In this document: one piece after another, positions 21,283-31,878 of the stretch
Position numbering within the stretch: position 1 is the stretch's first letter
How the letters are laid out: each line of letters starts with the position of its first letter
NCBI GenBank assembly: GCA_027475525.1
Contig: JAMWFC010000084.1
Location: forward strand, 298,258 to 362,257
Direction: 5' to 3'
Origin: Macrolepiota albuminosa
Taxonomy: Eukaryota > Basidiomycota > Agaricomycetes > Agaricales > Agaricaceae
Length of the DNA: 64,000 nt
Notes under the pieces: model-generated
The model's input: only the letters and a program-made list of their open reading frames with translations
Told to the model about the DNA's origin: nothing
Databases searched by the model: none
Program-made: the position numbers and the translations under genes

Positions 21283-22878
21283 ATGCCCAGTCGGAATCAC
21301 TTTGCCGCACCCAAATGGGATGAAGCCAACCTACGTGAGTTACTCCAGTACTTCCAAGAACTAGAGCATCTTTTCTGTGATTGTGGTGTTACTGACAATG
21401 TCTAAATGAAGGATTACACTATTCGTTATGTCTCCTACAACACCGCAGAATGTTGGACAGGTTTACCAGAATTTGCCACCTTAGCACCTGCATCTAGCAC
21501 TTCCCCAGCCCCTTTAGCACCTGGCCAATCTAGCTACCAAGATTGGAAGACAGCAGTAATCAATTTATATCCTGGTGCAGAAGAATCCACCCGTTATAGG
21601 CTTAGTGACCTCTAGCAGCTAGTACACAACACCTTTGCCACTGGCCTGCACACTCTTAGCAGATTCTCTACCTATTACTGTGACTTCCAACGCATTTATA
21701 AATGGCTCTGACAACATGGCAAACTATATATAAATGAAGAACATCGCTTATTTCAGCAGGGTATTCCAACCTCCTTTTGGACAAAGATAGCACGTTGCCT
21801 AGAGATTCTCCTACCAATGGACCATCCCGATGAGCTCTATGACATTGATCAGGTCTTTAAAGCAGGCAAATGGGTACTTACTGGTACTGCCACTAGCACC
21901 AGCACTCTCAGTCCCCTTAGCGTCTCCAGCATCTCCAGCACCTCCGGCTCTTTTAGCACTTATTCTGGAGGTTTTCCTAGCACTCCCACAGTAACCCAAG
22001 CGCTAAATGTTAGCGCTTACGATGACTATAAAGACATAGAAACTCAGGTCAATGCTGCCATCACCACTGCTATGTTGCCAATTGAAAATTGGCTTGCTGC
22101 TACATTAGCAAATAGCCAGCTCCAGGACTCACAATCAGAAGCATATATTGAGGAGATTTACTATTTTGGACCTGATCAGGATGCCAAGGAACCCCCTCAG
22201 CAGGAGTTTATAGGACTATCATGCCAGGAACGTATCGCTCAGATAGAACATGAACTTGCAATACTACGAGGAGAAATTGCCACACCAGAAACTACTCCAA
22301 TCCTTAGCACCCCCTTGCCAATGTCTAGCGCCACTCTTAGCACCTCCAGCACCAGCCTTAGTGCTAAATCTAGGGCACCAGTAGCGATGCAATCCATGGT
22401 TTCTCAATCCAAGTCTCAGAGCACCTCCAACGTTAACTTAGCCATTGTCGACACTTCCATTGCCGTACCTTTTAGTGCATTGTCTAGCGCTCCTCCAGCA
22501 CTGCCTAGCACCTTTCCAGAACCTCCTAGCACCTCCCTTGACACTCCTGTGAAAGCTCAATCTGAAGTTCCCGACATCACTGCCAATTTTGCTGTCACTG
22601 AGGACAGCTCTAGTATTCTTCTTAGCACACCTCTTGAATCTAGCTGTTTGCCCCCTAGCGCTCCACCAGGCCTTAGCGCAACACCTAGCACCTCCTCAGC
22701 ATTTCCTAGCACCTCTCCAGAGCCCCTTAGCACCTTCTATGAAGACTCTGTTCTTGTTAACGCAAACTCTAGCACCATGACGTTAGCACCACCTATCTTG
22801 CCACCATGCAATCACCTGCCTACCAGCTACCTCCAGCCCATAGTGCCAGCTCTTAGCGCTCCTCAGAGGCAGTTTGGG
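21283..22878 (+). pseudogene. Ty3/gypsy gag, third element, 3' truncated
   Basis: It starts MPSRNHFAAPKWDEANLREL and continues through two stops with the gag core (NTAECWTGLPEF, AVINLYPGAEESTRYRLSDL, FQQGIPTSFWTKIA, DHPDELYDIDQVFKAGKWVL). A long Ser/Thr/Pro-rich linker with repeated SAxPSTS words follows. It also carries a frame with a CQERIAQIEHELAILRGEI helix, common in agaric gypsy gag. Coding stops abruptly at 22,878, where the inverted-repeat element begins. No zinc knuckle or protease is present. Confidence 0.8.
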
Positions 22879-23511
22879 ACCAGGGTAGGGCATCACAACA
22901 GTATGTGTCATATGTTGTACGGGAGCCTGCTTTGTGCCGTACCATACGTGTCTAGCGGAGTCCGCTACACTGGAGCGGAGCAGTCCCCACAGTGCCATAG
23001 AATACAGAGCCGCGGACGTGTCACAATGTGCTGTATGACACATTCCATTGGATCGATAAAAGGCGGGCACACACATGCGCACGCAGGCATGACGGATGCC
23101 AGTGGACACTAGCGGACGTCAATGTGCGTCAGCGGCCGCTGGCGGGCATTAGCACACGAGTGAAAACCTTCTCTATTGGTGGATTTCATGGCATGAATAA
23201 ACCCTCCTCGAGGTTCCCCACTTCCCTCCCCTCTCCATTCCTCCCCGCAATAACTCGAGGCTGCGCATCTCCCCTTCCATCCTTTTCCCATCCCCAACGC
23301 CAGTGTACGTCCACAAAAGGGCCCTGCAAATCTACGCAGGCCTATGCAAGCCACCAGCAGACATCTACGCAGATGTACATTGATGGACTCAAACCTACGT
23401 GGGCCCTCCCAGGCCTGCGCAGGGCACCAGCGGACATCCACAGAGGCCTATGCAGGTCCACGGAGTCTGGTTGGACCAAGGAAAAAGGTAACTTTGTCTT
23501 GCCCGCCATAT

Positions 23512-23590
23512 GCCTGTGGGGGGGAATCGAACCCCCGGCCTTGGGAAAGCCTCCAGCAACGGAATGCACATTTAACCATTGCACCACAGG
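23512..23590 (-). other. tRNA-like sequence 1 (left arm)
   Basis: The reverse strand has a 7-bp acceptor-like stem CCTGTGG/CCACAGG, an A-box-like GTGCAATGGTTAAATG and a T arm GGGGG-TTCGATT-CCCCC with a full B box. The acceptor and A-box registers differ by two bases from a canonical tRNA, so function is doubtful. Confidence 0.55.
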
Positions 23591-23666
23591 TCTGTTACTA
23601 ACAGATAGATTCAAAGGTCGGATAACACAATGAACGGATGCCCACCTACGTTTCCGCAGGTTCCTG

Positions 23667-23820
23667 TATGGATTTTTTGAGGTGGAAGGGGGGTGGCATA
23701 CCTCCCAAAAGAGTTTTTGTGGCCTGAAAGGGGTGTTGGCATCTATGGATTTTTTGAGGTGGAAGGGGGGTGGCATACCTCCCAAAAGAGTTTTTGTGGC
23801 CTGAAAGGGGTGTTGGCATC
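23667..23820. repeat. 77-bp tandem duplication, probable assembly join
   Basis: Repeats TATGGATTTTTTGAGGTGG... in the left arm. The right arm has the segment only once (33,100-33,175), supporting an artefact. Confidence 0.9.
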
Positions 23821-24010
23821 AGCAGCCATCAGCTGGCCATCAGCTGGCATCCATTGGAGTTCGTCGGCAGCCATCGTGACCTGCTGGCATCCGTCGGCAT
23901 CTGTTGGCATCTGTCGTGCATCTGTTGGCATCCACCAGATATCCGCTGGTATTCGTCGGCATCCACGGGAATCCGTCAGCAACCCCTGGCATCATCCAGC
24001 ATCGTCCAGC
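23820..24010 (+). repeat. Degenerate short-period satellite, left arm
   Basis: About fifteen imperfect units of the type GGCATCCGTCG, period near 10-13 bp. An inverted counterpart lies at about 32,930-33,110. Confidence 0.65.
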
Positions 24011-24240
24011 ATTAGGGCAGGAGAGAAGGAAACGGGGTGCATAGGTGTCCGCCGCATGGGGTGGCGTCTTGGAGAGCATGGGAGGTGGCAGAAGAGGGAT
24101 GGGGGTGGGGAGAAAGAGGGGGAAGGGGAAAGGGGAGGAGCGTGAGTGTCCGCTGGTACCCCAGCGGACGTAGCAGACATCAGATGTCAGGTCAGGAGGA
24201 AGGAGGGAAGCGGGGTGCATGTGGTGGATGGGGGTGGCGT

Positions 24241-24394
24241 GTGAGGTAGTGTGGGGAGTGGAGAGGATGGCACTGGGGAGAAAGAGGGGGAAGGGTGGAA
24301 GAGGGTGCGTGAGTGTCGTGAGGTAGTGTGGGGAGTGGAGAGGATGGCACTGGGGAGAAAGAGGGGGAAGGGTGGAAGAGGGTGCGTGAGTGTC
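24241..24394. repeat. 77-bp tandem duplication, probable assembly join
   Basis: Repeats the GTGAGGTAGTGTGGGGAG low-complexity segment. Confidence 0.85.
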
Positions 24395-24456
24395 TGCTGT
24401 CCGCTGGCATGCTAGCAGACAGTAGTGGACAGTAGCTAACGTCAGCGGTGCAACTA

Positions 24457-24530
24457 GTCCCAGTGGTTCAGTGGAATATTTGTTTATTGATATTCAATAT
24501 TGTGTACAGTGGTGGGTTCTACTCCCCCTA
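24457..24530 (+). other. tRNA-like sequence 2 (left arm)
   Basis: A box TGGTTCAGTGG and a B-box-like GGGTTCTACTCCC are separated by an AT-rich middle with palindromic ATTGATATTCAATATTG. Confidence 0.5.
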
Positions 24531-24576
24531 CTCCACCTTAATGGGGTCTAATGGTGACAATGGAATATTGAGAGGC

Positions 24577-24730
24577 GGGTTGGACTCCTGCTAGTGACAA
24601 ATATTTTAATAGGGCCTGTAAGCCCTAATAAAATATCCATTCATCACTCGCTAGGGTTGGACTCCTGCTAGTGACAAATATTTTAATAGGGCCTGTAAGC
24701 CCTAATAAAATATCCATTCATCACTCGCTA
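24577..24730. repeat. 77-bp tandem duplication, probable assembly join
   Basis: Repeats GGGTTGGACTCCTGCTAG through ATCACTCGCTA. It carries half of a decayed tRNA-like unit. Confidence 0.9.
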
Positions 24731-24939
24731 GCATTATCAAGTTGATCCGTTAAAAACGCTAGAAATTACTGAAGCGGGTATGGGTTGGACGAAGTTGCGC
24801 ATAGTCACAAGATCTGGAATGACCACATGCGCAAAGACGACCAAGCCATGCCACTGCAGAAATCTCTGGAGTTTTAAACGGATCACATTAATAATGCTAG
24901 CGGACATCAGCGGCCTGCTGCTCTAATATGCACTAGCAG

Positions 24940-25013
24940 GAGTCGAACCCACCTCTTGTGCACAATATGAAATATCAATTGATCAATATTCCATTGTACC
25001 ACAGGTGCTTACT
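24940..25013 (-). other. tRNA-like sequence 3 (left arm)
   Basis: The reverse strand has A box TGGTACAATGG and B box GGTTCGACTCC with an AATATTGATCAATTGATATT middle. Acceptor pairing is weak. Confidence 0.5.
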
Positions 25014-25195
25014 TAGAAGGGGGTCAAACCTGCCTGTCAGTGACCTATGGTAGTTGATCTGACCCACTCAATTTTCAGTATTGTGTGGAGTGGCAGGTTC
25101 AACTTCCCTAGTCCACCATAATAATGTATAATGGTGTCTTTTTATACTGCTGCATTTTTGCACTAGATGTAAACTGTACTAATTTTTGGTAAGGA

Positions 25196-25274
25196 TCTGT
25201 GGTCGAATGGAATATTGATACATTGATATTTCATATTGTGCACAAGAGCCGGGTTCAAATCCCACTAGTGCACA
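25196..25274 (+). other. tRNA-like sequence 4 (left arm)
   Basis: A-box-like TGGTCGAATGG and B box GGTTCAAATCC, the same AT-rich middle as unit 3, in direct orientation. Confidence 0.48.
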
Positions 25275-25317
25275 TCATTAGACATGACATAACTTTGTTT
25301 TACTAATTGTTATTTAC

Positions 25318-25471
25318 GTCTATATTCTTTCTACTGCCCAATTCAAGGGTTCGAGTCCCCCTTGTGTAATCGTTGAAGAGTGTGTTGTTTTTTGGTCTAT
25401 ATTCTTTCTACTGCCCAATTCAAGGGTTCGAGTCCCCCTTGTGTAATCGTTGAAGAGTGTGTTGTTTTTTG
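25318..25471. repeat. 77-bp tandem duplication, probable assembly join
   Basis: Repeats a segment with an isolated B box (GGGTTCGAGTCCC), so the two B boxes here are probably one. Confidence 0.9.
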
Positions 25472-25847
25472 TGTTCATGAGAGTGGCATAATGGAACAAA
25501 ACAATGGGACGGTTAATCTTAGTGGACCTGAGTCCTGTCCAAACTAATTGAAATGTCTGTAGTAAAGTGCTGTAGCCTAGTATACAATACTAGAGTGATA
25601 TTTATGTATAATCCACAGAATGTCCTGTGGTCTAGCAGAATATTGTCAGTTTATGTTTCTTCTAGTGCACAACTGGAGATAATGGATCAAACGGATTTAT
25701 AATGGATTCATCAGCAGCACAACGGGACGGTTAATCTTGACGAAAAATAACCAACGGAAAAGCCAGAATTATAGTAACTAAGGATAAAAGCCAAGAATTA
25801 TAGTAACTAAGGATAAAAGCCAAGAATTATAGTAACTAAGGATTAAA

Positions 25848-26678
25848 TTACTCATCCGATGTGTATTCCTCCTCTTCATTAGATTCATGTAATGTGTCTG
25901 AATAGAACAAATCCTCATCAAGCAGGTAGTCTGCTGTCAAAAATGCAAAGTCGTCCGGTGTATATGGCCCTTGAGGTCTGGGAAGTGTGATGTCTTCATA
26001 GTTTGCTATCAGGCCTGATGATGAAGATGGTGAGGGTGACTCTGACATATCAACAGACACATCATCAGTACGACCAGCTTGATTGAAAGGGCCAATGGGC
26101 CTACATCGACCATGTTTTGCTCTAGCGCAAAATTCTTGTTCTGTTGAAATAAATTAACTATGATTACCAGTGCCAAATTATACTCACATTGTTGATACAA
26201 TTTGTTAATTCTTCTCTGATCCTCAATAAATTAACTATGATTACCAGTGCCAAATTATACTCACATTGTTGATACAATTTGTTAATTCTTCTCTGATCCT
26301 CACATCGAGTCATACGTGACTCATATTCCTCCCACTCCCAGACATTGTTACCAGTAGGTAGGGTTGGAGAAGGAGATTGTTGGAAGGAGGAAGACAGGAT
26401 TTGAAGAGCCGTTACATCAAAAAGCAGTGAAAGATTTTCTTCATCATCGGCTGCCATGCCTCCATCCGTCTCTTCTGCCATCACAAGAAATAGCGGCGGA
26501 AGGTTTTCTTTGTCCTTGGTCGCCATACGTCCGCCGCTCCGGACTTCCATTTGTCCGCTGTCACCGGCCACCACGGTCTCCATTGCTGTTAGTCCTTCTG
26601 CTCCTTCACCAACAATGAATAGAGGTGGCAAAGAATCGTCGTCCATCTCCTCTTCTGCAGGAATGAACAAAGGGGGCA
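25848..26678 (-). CDS. Unrecognised acidic protein of the inverted-repeat element, 5' end in gap
   Basis: Open on the minus strand from the N gap. The first part is acidic with repeated NLPPLFLV/SLPPLFIV motifs (26,660-26,390), then NVWEWEEYESRMTRCEDQRRINKLYQQ. An intron with donor GTGAGT and acceptor CAACAG is likely at about 26,190-26,130, although the present sequence would give a stop across the junction. The last part (26,130-25,848) reads EFCARAKHGRCRPIG, then a Ser-rich stretch and an acidic C-terminus ending EEEEYTSDE. A 77-bp join falls on the exon-intron boundary. I recognise no domain and the start codon is not visible. The YESRMTRCEDQRR helix and the Cys/Arg patch suggest a DNA- or protein-binding role, which is speculation. 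Confidence 0.5.
26148..26301. repeat. 77-bp tandem duplication, probable assembly join
   Basis: Doubles the RRINKLYQQ exon end and its splice donor in the gene above, confusing the gene model. Confidence 0.9.
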
Positions 26679-26778
26679 NNNNNNNNNNNNNNNNNNNNNN
26701 NNNNNNNNNNNNNNNNNNNNNNNNNNNNNNNNNNNNNNNNNNNNNNNNNNNNNNNNNNNNNNNNNNNNNNNNNNNNNN
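26679..26778. other. Assembly gap (100 N)
   Basis: Exactly 100 N. It removes the start of the minus-strand gene ending at 25,848 and the region between it and the plus-strand gene. Confidence 0.99.
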
Positions 26779-26918
26779 GATGCAGATGTGCTTTGATTTA
26801 GAGAGATGGGCATGTTGAGTTGGACTGTTGTTGGTTGGTATGCAGATGAAGGCATAACTATTAGAATGTATATGGTGCCATCATTCTTTAAACAATTTTG
26901 ACACCAATTATAGTCATG

Positions 26919-27072
26919 ACAATATGTCATACTTGATTTATGCTAACCGACCTACCTTTCAAGACTCCTTTCCTGACCTTGTTAGTGACCTCAACACAAT
27001 ATGTCATACTTGATTTATGCTAACCGACCTACCTTTCAAGACTCCTTTCCTGACCTTGTTAGTGACCTCAAC
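26919..27072. repeat. 77-bp tandem duplication, probable assembly join
   Basis: Doubles the start of the plus-strand gene, so its first codons appear twice. Confidence 0.9.
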
Positions 27073-28519
27073 AAGAAGATGATGGATTATATGTCTGCTC
27101 TTCTTGGTAGAGACATGCCATCCAACATGCAATCACCCCATGATTTGACTCCTCCTATCATTACATGCCATGACCTCATCCTTGATCTGGATAGGGATGG
27201 ATTTCCAATGTTACCAGCAGATCCAGAACCAAATATATTTCAAACTCAGGCAGAATTGGAAATGCTTGTCCAGGACTATCTAAATACTCATTACAGTGAA
27301 TTCTAGTTTTTTCCATCTTTGCTCATCATCTGATCACTCCATCAGAAATTGCGTCTGGTTACCAGTATGAATCTGCTCCTTACAAGGCAGTGAGGACCAA
27401 TGATCAGCAATTCATACATTCAAGGTATCTTCCAGAGGGTCTGATATTCCAAGATCCTCATAATCTTGGTTGGCCTGAGATCAGCAATTCATACATTCAA
27501 GGTATCTTCCAGAGGGTCTGATATTCCAAGATCCTCATAATCTTGGTTGGCCTGAGCTATTGTGTCTGCTGAACTTCTGGAGAGACCGTCAAGGACAGTA
27601 TGGATCCGGTGACACCTTCCGCTGGACAGTTTATCTCAACCGTCACAAGCAGCCAGTAGCTGCCAAGTACGGCACCCAAGCTGATCGTGAAAAAAATGCG
27701 GCAGCAGCAGCAGCATGTAAGGCTACACGCAAAAATGGAGGGAAAAATCGGAAACAGAGGCCAACACCATCAGCGGTAGTCGATGGCAACAGTAGGACCA
27801 TTGCTAATGATGGAGCCGCTGATGGCAGATCCGCTTTAGTCACCGGATCTGCGGTAGTCAATGGCAACAGTAGGACCATTGCTAATGATGGAGCCGCTGA
27901 TGGCGGATCCGCTTTAGTCACCGGATCTGCAGCCAACTTGGAGTGGCAACGGGGGCCTACACTTCCCCTGTCACCTAGCATACCACACACACCACTGCCT
28001 GACTTACAGGAGGAACCTCCTGTCTTGCGCTCACCGCACACTCCCCAGCCTCAGCGCCACAACAGATCCACGGTTCACAACAAATCCCGACCAAATGTAT
28101 CAGCTTCCGCTCACGACGAGTCCGCTCTCGACGAATCTGTTCATGACGGATGTGTTGATGATACAGCAGTGGTAGATGCCACTACCATCCACCTCTTACA
28201 ACAAAGAGGATGGAGCCATCCAGACCCTCCAATTAATGGCCCTAGTGATGGTTCCCCTAGATATAGAGTGTCAAGAAGGGTGCTCGACATTCTTCAAAAT
28301 GAGGACAATGACCAATTTGAAGGTGAGGAAAGGCCGGCATTACAAAACCAAAAGAAGCGCAAGGCATTGCCTAACCAATTGTCAACAAATTCCAAGCGAC
28401 CCCGCAAGTCTCAAGCACAAATGCTACAGGAAGATGCAGCTCGATACATTGATATGTCTACACCAGCAAAAAGGAGTAGCAGCCGCACTAAGGTCATTCG
28501 ACCAGTCCGCCGTCATTGA
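27001..28519 (+). CDS. Unrecognised basic protein of the inverted-repeat element
   Basis: Three open segments on one strand appear to make one gene. The first (27,001-27,300) begins MSYLIYANRPTFQDSFPDLV. The second (27,306-27,555) reads FAHHLITPSEIASGYQYES and YLPEGLIFQDPHNLGWPE. The third (27,556-28,519) has LLNFWRDRQGQYGSGDTFRW, a basic Lys/Asn stretch, a Ser/Pro-rich linker and a strongly basic end (KKRKALPN, STNSKRPRKS) typical of nuclear-localisation signals. The first two are probably joined by an intron near 27,303. A 77-bp join at 27,402-27,555 shifts the frame between the second and third, and collapsing it lets GWPE run into LLCLLNFW. An in-frame 26-residue repeat (GNSRTIANDGAADG...) occurs twice. 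I do not know the family. It is likely nuclear, possibly a DNA-binding partner of a missing transposase. Confidence 0.5.
27402..27555. repeat. 77-bp tandem duplication, probable assembly join
   Basis: Doubles the IHSRYLPEGLIFQDP codons and shifts the frame of the plus-strand gene. Confidence 0.9.
27773..27928 (+). repeat. True in-frame 78-bp coding repeat
   Basis: Two units of 78 bp (26 codons) differing by at least two substitutions. The period is a multiple of three and the copies have diverged, unlike the identical 77-bp joins around it. Confidence 0.8.
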
Positions 28520-28832
28520 TGTGGGGAAGGGGGAAATGTTACATTACATTTTTGTAAACTATAGTCTTACAAAAATGTAGCAATGTCTGCAATGTCTATC
28601 ATAATGAAAAAAAAAATTGTACAATAACAAACCGTCCATCTTAAACCGTCCATCTTCACTTGTCTTCTGTTGCCTTCCGTCTCTCAGTAAGCCAACTGGA
28701 TAATCGGGTCCATTGCATCGGTGGCCAACTACTTCAGGAGTTGCTGCAAGCCCATCCTCTTGGGCCAGGGAGAGGGTCCTTGGCAGGGACTGGTGGAGGG
28801 ACAGAAGATGGTTGAGGGGGTGACGGAGATGT

Positions 28833-29524
28833 TCATGCGGGAGACGTCTCTGAGGATGTTTGTTGAAGCGGGAACGGAGCAATGGTGAGAGCGGATAAGT
28901 CAGCAGCGTGATGGGATTGGTCAGTGGCAAGGGCAGAGGTGTCACCAGTGGGAACGGATATGTCAGCAGTGGCAGGGGATTGGTCAGCAATGGGGTCAGG
29001 AGTGGTTTCTTCCTCTTCAACGATGGGACCAAGTCCACTGTGCCCTGTTGGATGCACTGCCATATCATCCTGAGCTGACGGACTGGAGGGATGGGTAGAG
29101 ATGTGAAGTTGATTCTGCAAAGTGTCAACCACACCCCAAATATTGCGGATCTGCTCTTCTGTCTGACGGATCCATCCATGTGAAGTTGATTCTGCAAAGT
29201 GTCAACCACACCCCAAATATTGCGGATCTGCTCTTCTGTCTGACGGATCCATCCGGTGTGGTCTTCAAGTGTCTCACCCGCAAGAGAAACATTTGTTTGC
29301 AGGGTTTCTATGCGGCCACCGAGCGTGTCAACCTGAGTCTGGTAGCGACGGAAGAAGTCCTCAATACGCGGTAACCAGCTTGCCTCAGCCATGACAAACC
29401 CGTCCCACACCTGCTCCCCAACATTCCGCAATGCTTCCTGGAACCCATTCTCCATCCTGTCTAAACGGCTCTCCACCCCTGCCATTACACCAGCCACAAT
29501 GTCCTCACTGTGACTAGACTCCAT
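28833..29524 (-). CDS. Unrecognised coiled-coil protein of the inverted-repeat element
   Basis: It starts at 29,524 (MESSHSEDIVAGVMAGVESR). The N-terminal 120 residues have heptad-like hydrophobics (VESRLDRMENGF, FRRYQTQVDTLGGRIETLQ, TEEQIRNIWGVVDTLQNQL), indicating a coiled coil. As printed, the frame after QNQL runs into a duplicated 77-bp segment. Collapsing it continues into HISTHPSSPSAQDDMAVHP, an acidic Ser/Thr/Pro-rich tail with repeated ATD.S words, ending ...TSSETSPA at 28,833. Total about 205 residues after collapse. It could be a gag-like or structural protein. No catalytic motif is seen. Confidence 0.5.
29101..29254. repeat. 77-bp tandem duplication, probable assembly join
   Basis: Breaks the coiled-coil gene. 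The collapsed version restores an open frame of about 100 further residues, good evidence that it is not biological. Confidence 0.92.
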
Positions 29525-29782
29525 TGCCCACTCCTTGCCCTTTCCCTTGACTGGAAGAGGGTCTGCTGGGTGGTTGGAGGTCGATGGTTGGGATGGACAG
29601 ACAGACGGTTTTGATGGTCCCGTGATTGGACTGGCTGGTTCATCTGCTAACTATTGGTTAGCTATTTGAGCAGGAAAAGAGTTTTATACCGTCATCACTC
29701 TCAATAATTGTCACTGACTTCTTTCTCAGTGGTTTTTTCCCCTTTCCCTTGTTGCTGGGCTTGACGGTTTTCTTGACAATCG

Positions 29783-30865
29783 TCAGGCTGCATGTTCATT
29801 TGCAAATGAGCCAGCAGGGATCGCATGCGGTGCCGCCCTTTGTCCTGACACACTGTAGCCGCTTACTTGCGCAATATTGGCAAGGGGGGTTGATGTGCTG
29901 ACCCTCGCAACGCCCTTTATCCTGACACACTGTAGCCGCTTACTTGCGCAATATTGGCAAGGGGGGTTGATGTGCTGACCCTCGCAACAAGGTGCTGTCC
30001 TCAGATACTTGCCCAACAGCATCCCTCCAGTAATTTCCCCCTTTGGTATCCTGCCCTCTTGTTCTTCCTCTTCCTCTTCCTCTTCATCCTCGTCCTCATC
30101 CTTGTCCTCCTGCTCCTTCTGTTGACGATAGGTACCAGGAGGAGGTTGACCAATATAGGTCACCCGTTTTGGCTTCTTGGGATTTGGCGACGGACCAGAC
30201 AAATTTCCTGCCGCTGGAGGACTTGACCAATATAGGTCACCCGTTTTGGCTTCTTGGGATTTGGCGACGGACCAGACAAATTTCCTGCCGCTGGAGGACT
30301 CAGTCGTTTTCTCTTCTTCGGAATTGGTGACAGACCAGACAAATCTCCTGCTGCCGGCCTATGACCTATCCAGTCTTCTCATGCCGGTGCCGTCGACGGA
30401 CCAGCCTCGGTCGACGGATCAGGTTGTTCTTCGCCCCCACTTGGTTCTTCCTCCCTTCCACTCCTCTGGGTCCATTTCTTTGCAGCGTCCTTCAACCGCC
30501 TGGTCATATCCTCGTCAGAAAGCTTGCTCTGGAGTAGCAGGATTACTTCGTTGATGAAACTTCTCCTGGCATCAAGGAGGAGTTTCTTGTCATCCTTGAC
30601 ATCCCTAACCTTGAACCACATGTCAATCTACAGGACGACTATTAGTGCATGTCTATTAGGCAGGAGTGCTTGTATCTTACCAGGTCCTTCTGCTGTGCTT
30701 TGAGTTGTCACAGGTCTCCTCTGAGAGCAAGGTATAATACTCGTGCTTGTATCTTACCAGGTCCTTCTGCTGTGCTTTGAGTTGTCACAGGTCTCCTCTG
30801 AGAGCAAGGTATAATACTCGAACATCCACGTCAACGACCCATTGGTGGAGTTCTTTGTTAGACAT
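29783..30865 (-). CDS. Unrecognised Cys-rich, acidic protein of the inverted-repeat element
   Basis: It starts at 30,865 (MSNKELHQWVVDVDVRVLYL). A TGA interrupts early. An intron with donor GTAAGA and acceptor CTGTAG lies at about 30,680-30,632. The second exon has WFKVRDVKDDKKLLLDARRSF and a helical stretch to KKWTQRSGREEEPSG. After a stop near 30,380 come Pro/Lys-rich repeats (SGPSPNPKKPKR), a run of Glu/Asp, and a Cys cluster TAPCCEGQHINPPCQYCASK. Collapsing the 77-bp join at 29,834 extends the cluster with another C-x2-C before a stop. The Cys spacing suggests zinc binding as in fungal DNA-binding or gag-like proteins. Two stops suggest decay. Confidence 0.45.
29834..29987. repeat. 77-bp tandem duplication, probable assembly join
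   Basis: Falls in the Cys cluster of the gene above. The copies differ at one base (TTTGTCC versus TTTATCC). Confidence 0.82.
30146..30299. repeat. 77-bp tandem duplication, probable assembly join
   Basis: Doubles the LSGPSPNPKKPKR segment of the Cys-rich gene. Confidence 0.9.
30666..30819. repeat. 77-bp tandem duplication, probable assembly join
   Basis: Spans the first-exon end and splice donor of the Cys-rich gene. Confidence 0.9.
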
Positions 30866-31064
30866 GGTGGATGGAGGATTAAAGAAACGGACGAGAACTT
30901 TACATGAAGCAAGTTCTGAAAATAGATATCATGTGACCCTGTTTAAATTACAAAAGAAGTTTGATTTATTGCTTGACAAAACCTTACTTTGTTTATCTTA
31001 CAGTTTAGTAAATAACAATTAGCTAAGCAGGTCAAAAATTGCAAACATCTTAATGTTTATTGCA

Positions 31065-31137
31065 CTAAGCAGGAGTCGAACCCACCTACTGCAACACACA
31101 ATGAACACCAATGGATAATATTCCACTAAACCATCAA
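31065..31137 (-). other. tRNA-like sequence 5 (right arm)
   Basis: The reverse strand has B box GGTTCGACTCC and A-box-like TGGTTTAGTGG with an ATATTATCC middle. Confidence 0.48.
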
Positions 31138-31192
31138 TGCTTACTGTACACTGCTATAGTCTAAATAGATATCATGTCACTCTGTTTAAATT

Positions 31193-31346
31193 AGGACCTT
31201 ACTTTGTTTATTATACTGTGTAGTAAATAACAATTAGCTAAGCAGGTCAAAAATTCTAAACAGTTTGACAGGACCTTACTTTGTTTATTATACTGTGTAG
31301 TAAATAACAATTAGCTAAGCAGGTCAAAAATTCTAAACAGTTTGAC
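31193..31346. repeat. 77-bp tandem duplication, probable assembly join
   Basis: Lies between two tRNA-like units of the right arm. Confidence 0.9.
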
Positions 31347-31351
31347 ATAAA

Positions 31352-31432
31352 TGCATTAGTAGGAATCGAACCAGTCTACTGCAAGACATAATAAAGACCA
31401 ATAGATAATATTCCACTAGACCACCGATGCTT
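31352..31432 (-). other. tRNA-like sequence 6 (right arm)
   Basis: As unit 5 but with a decayed B box (GGTTCGATTCC on the reverse strand) and A box TGGTCTAGTGG. Confidence 0.48.
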
Positions 31433-31509
31433 GCTGTACATTGCTATGATGTAAATAAACATCAGTCTATTCTTCTGTGTGTGGTCAAAAATATTTGAGT
31501 TCAATGTCA

Positions 31510-31580
31510 TTGCACTAGGGGCCCACCTAATGCAAGATACAAGGAATACCAATGGGAAATATTCCACTACACCACAGACG
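31510..31580 (-). other. tRNA-like sequence 7 (right arm), decayed
   Basis: A box TGGTGTAGTGG is retained on the reverse strand. The B box is largely lost. Confidence 0.4.
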
Positions 31581-31800
31581 CTTCATGTATAATGCTATGG
31601 TGTAAATCAATATCAGTCTAATATTCCGCTACAAACCATGGTTTTCCTCTTTCCTGTATACTTCTATGGTGTAAATAAATATCAGTCTAATATTGTCAAT
31701 TCAATACAGATGCACCAGTTGCAGTAAAATCTCTATCCGTTCAAATTCTATATGGGTCTGTTTGTGCACTACATGAACACCGTCCTGACTTGTAGTAAGC

Positions 31801-31878
31801 GCCTGTGGTACAATGGAATATTCATCAATTGATATTTCATATTGTGCACAAGAGGTGGGTTCGACTCCCACTAGTTCA
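31801..31878 (+). other. tRNA-like sequence 3' (right arm)
   Basis: A near-identical inverted partner of the unit at 24,940 with intact A and B boxes. Confidence 0.5.

Larger units (their letters stand above)
22879..25275 (+). repeat. Left inverted arm
   Basis: In order: a GC-rich terminal module (to 23,150), a TGAAAACC...ATTCCTCCC module, a tRNA-like sequence, a stretch of degenerate GGCATCCGTC-type units, G-rich low-complexity DNA, then further tRNA-like units separated by 100-300 bp. Matched in reverse at 33,963-31,065. Confidence 0.75.

Noticed and set aside
22783..23112. Open frames on both strands across the left end of the inverted-repeat element
   Set aside because: The same frames occur in mirrored form at 33,730 and 19,809 because the repeat itself is open by chance. 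No protein motif is present.
23512..23590. A functional tRNA gene with an assigned anticodon
   Set aside because: The acceptor stem and A box do not fit one canonical register, and the anticodon arm is ambiguous, so only a tRNA-like call is justified.
23109..24220. Apparent proteins of about 100-200 residues rich in W, H and S in the left arm
   Set aside because: They arise from short-period GGCATCCGTC repeats read in several frames; there is no start context or conserved motif.
25330..25470. CRISPR-like direct repeats
   Set aside because: There are only two copies with no spacer between them, and the period is the 77-bp assembly artefact.
30043..30554. Long plus-strand frames over the acidic region of the Cys-rich gene
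   Set aside because: They are the antisense of a Glu/Asp-rich coding stretch and consist of Leu/Phe/Pro runs typical of such shadows.
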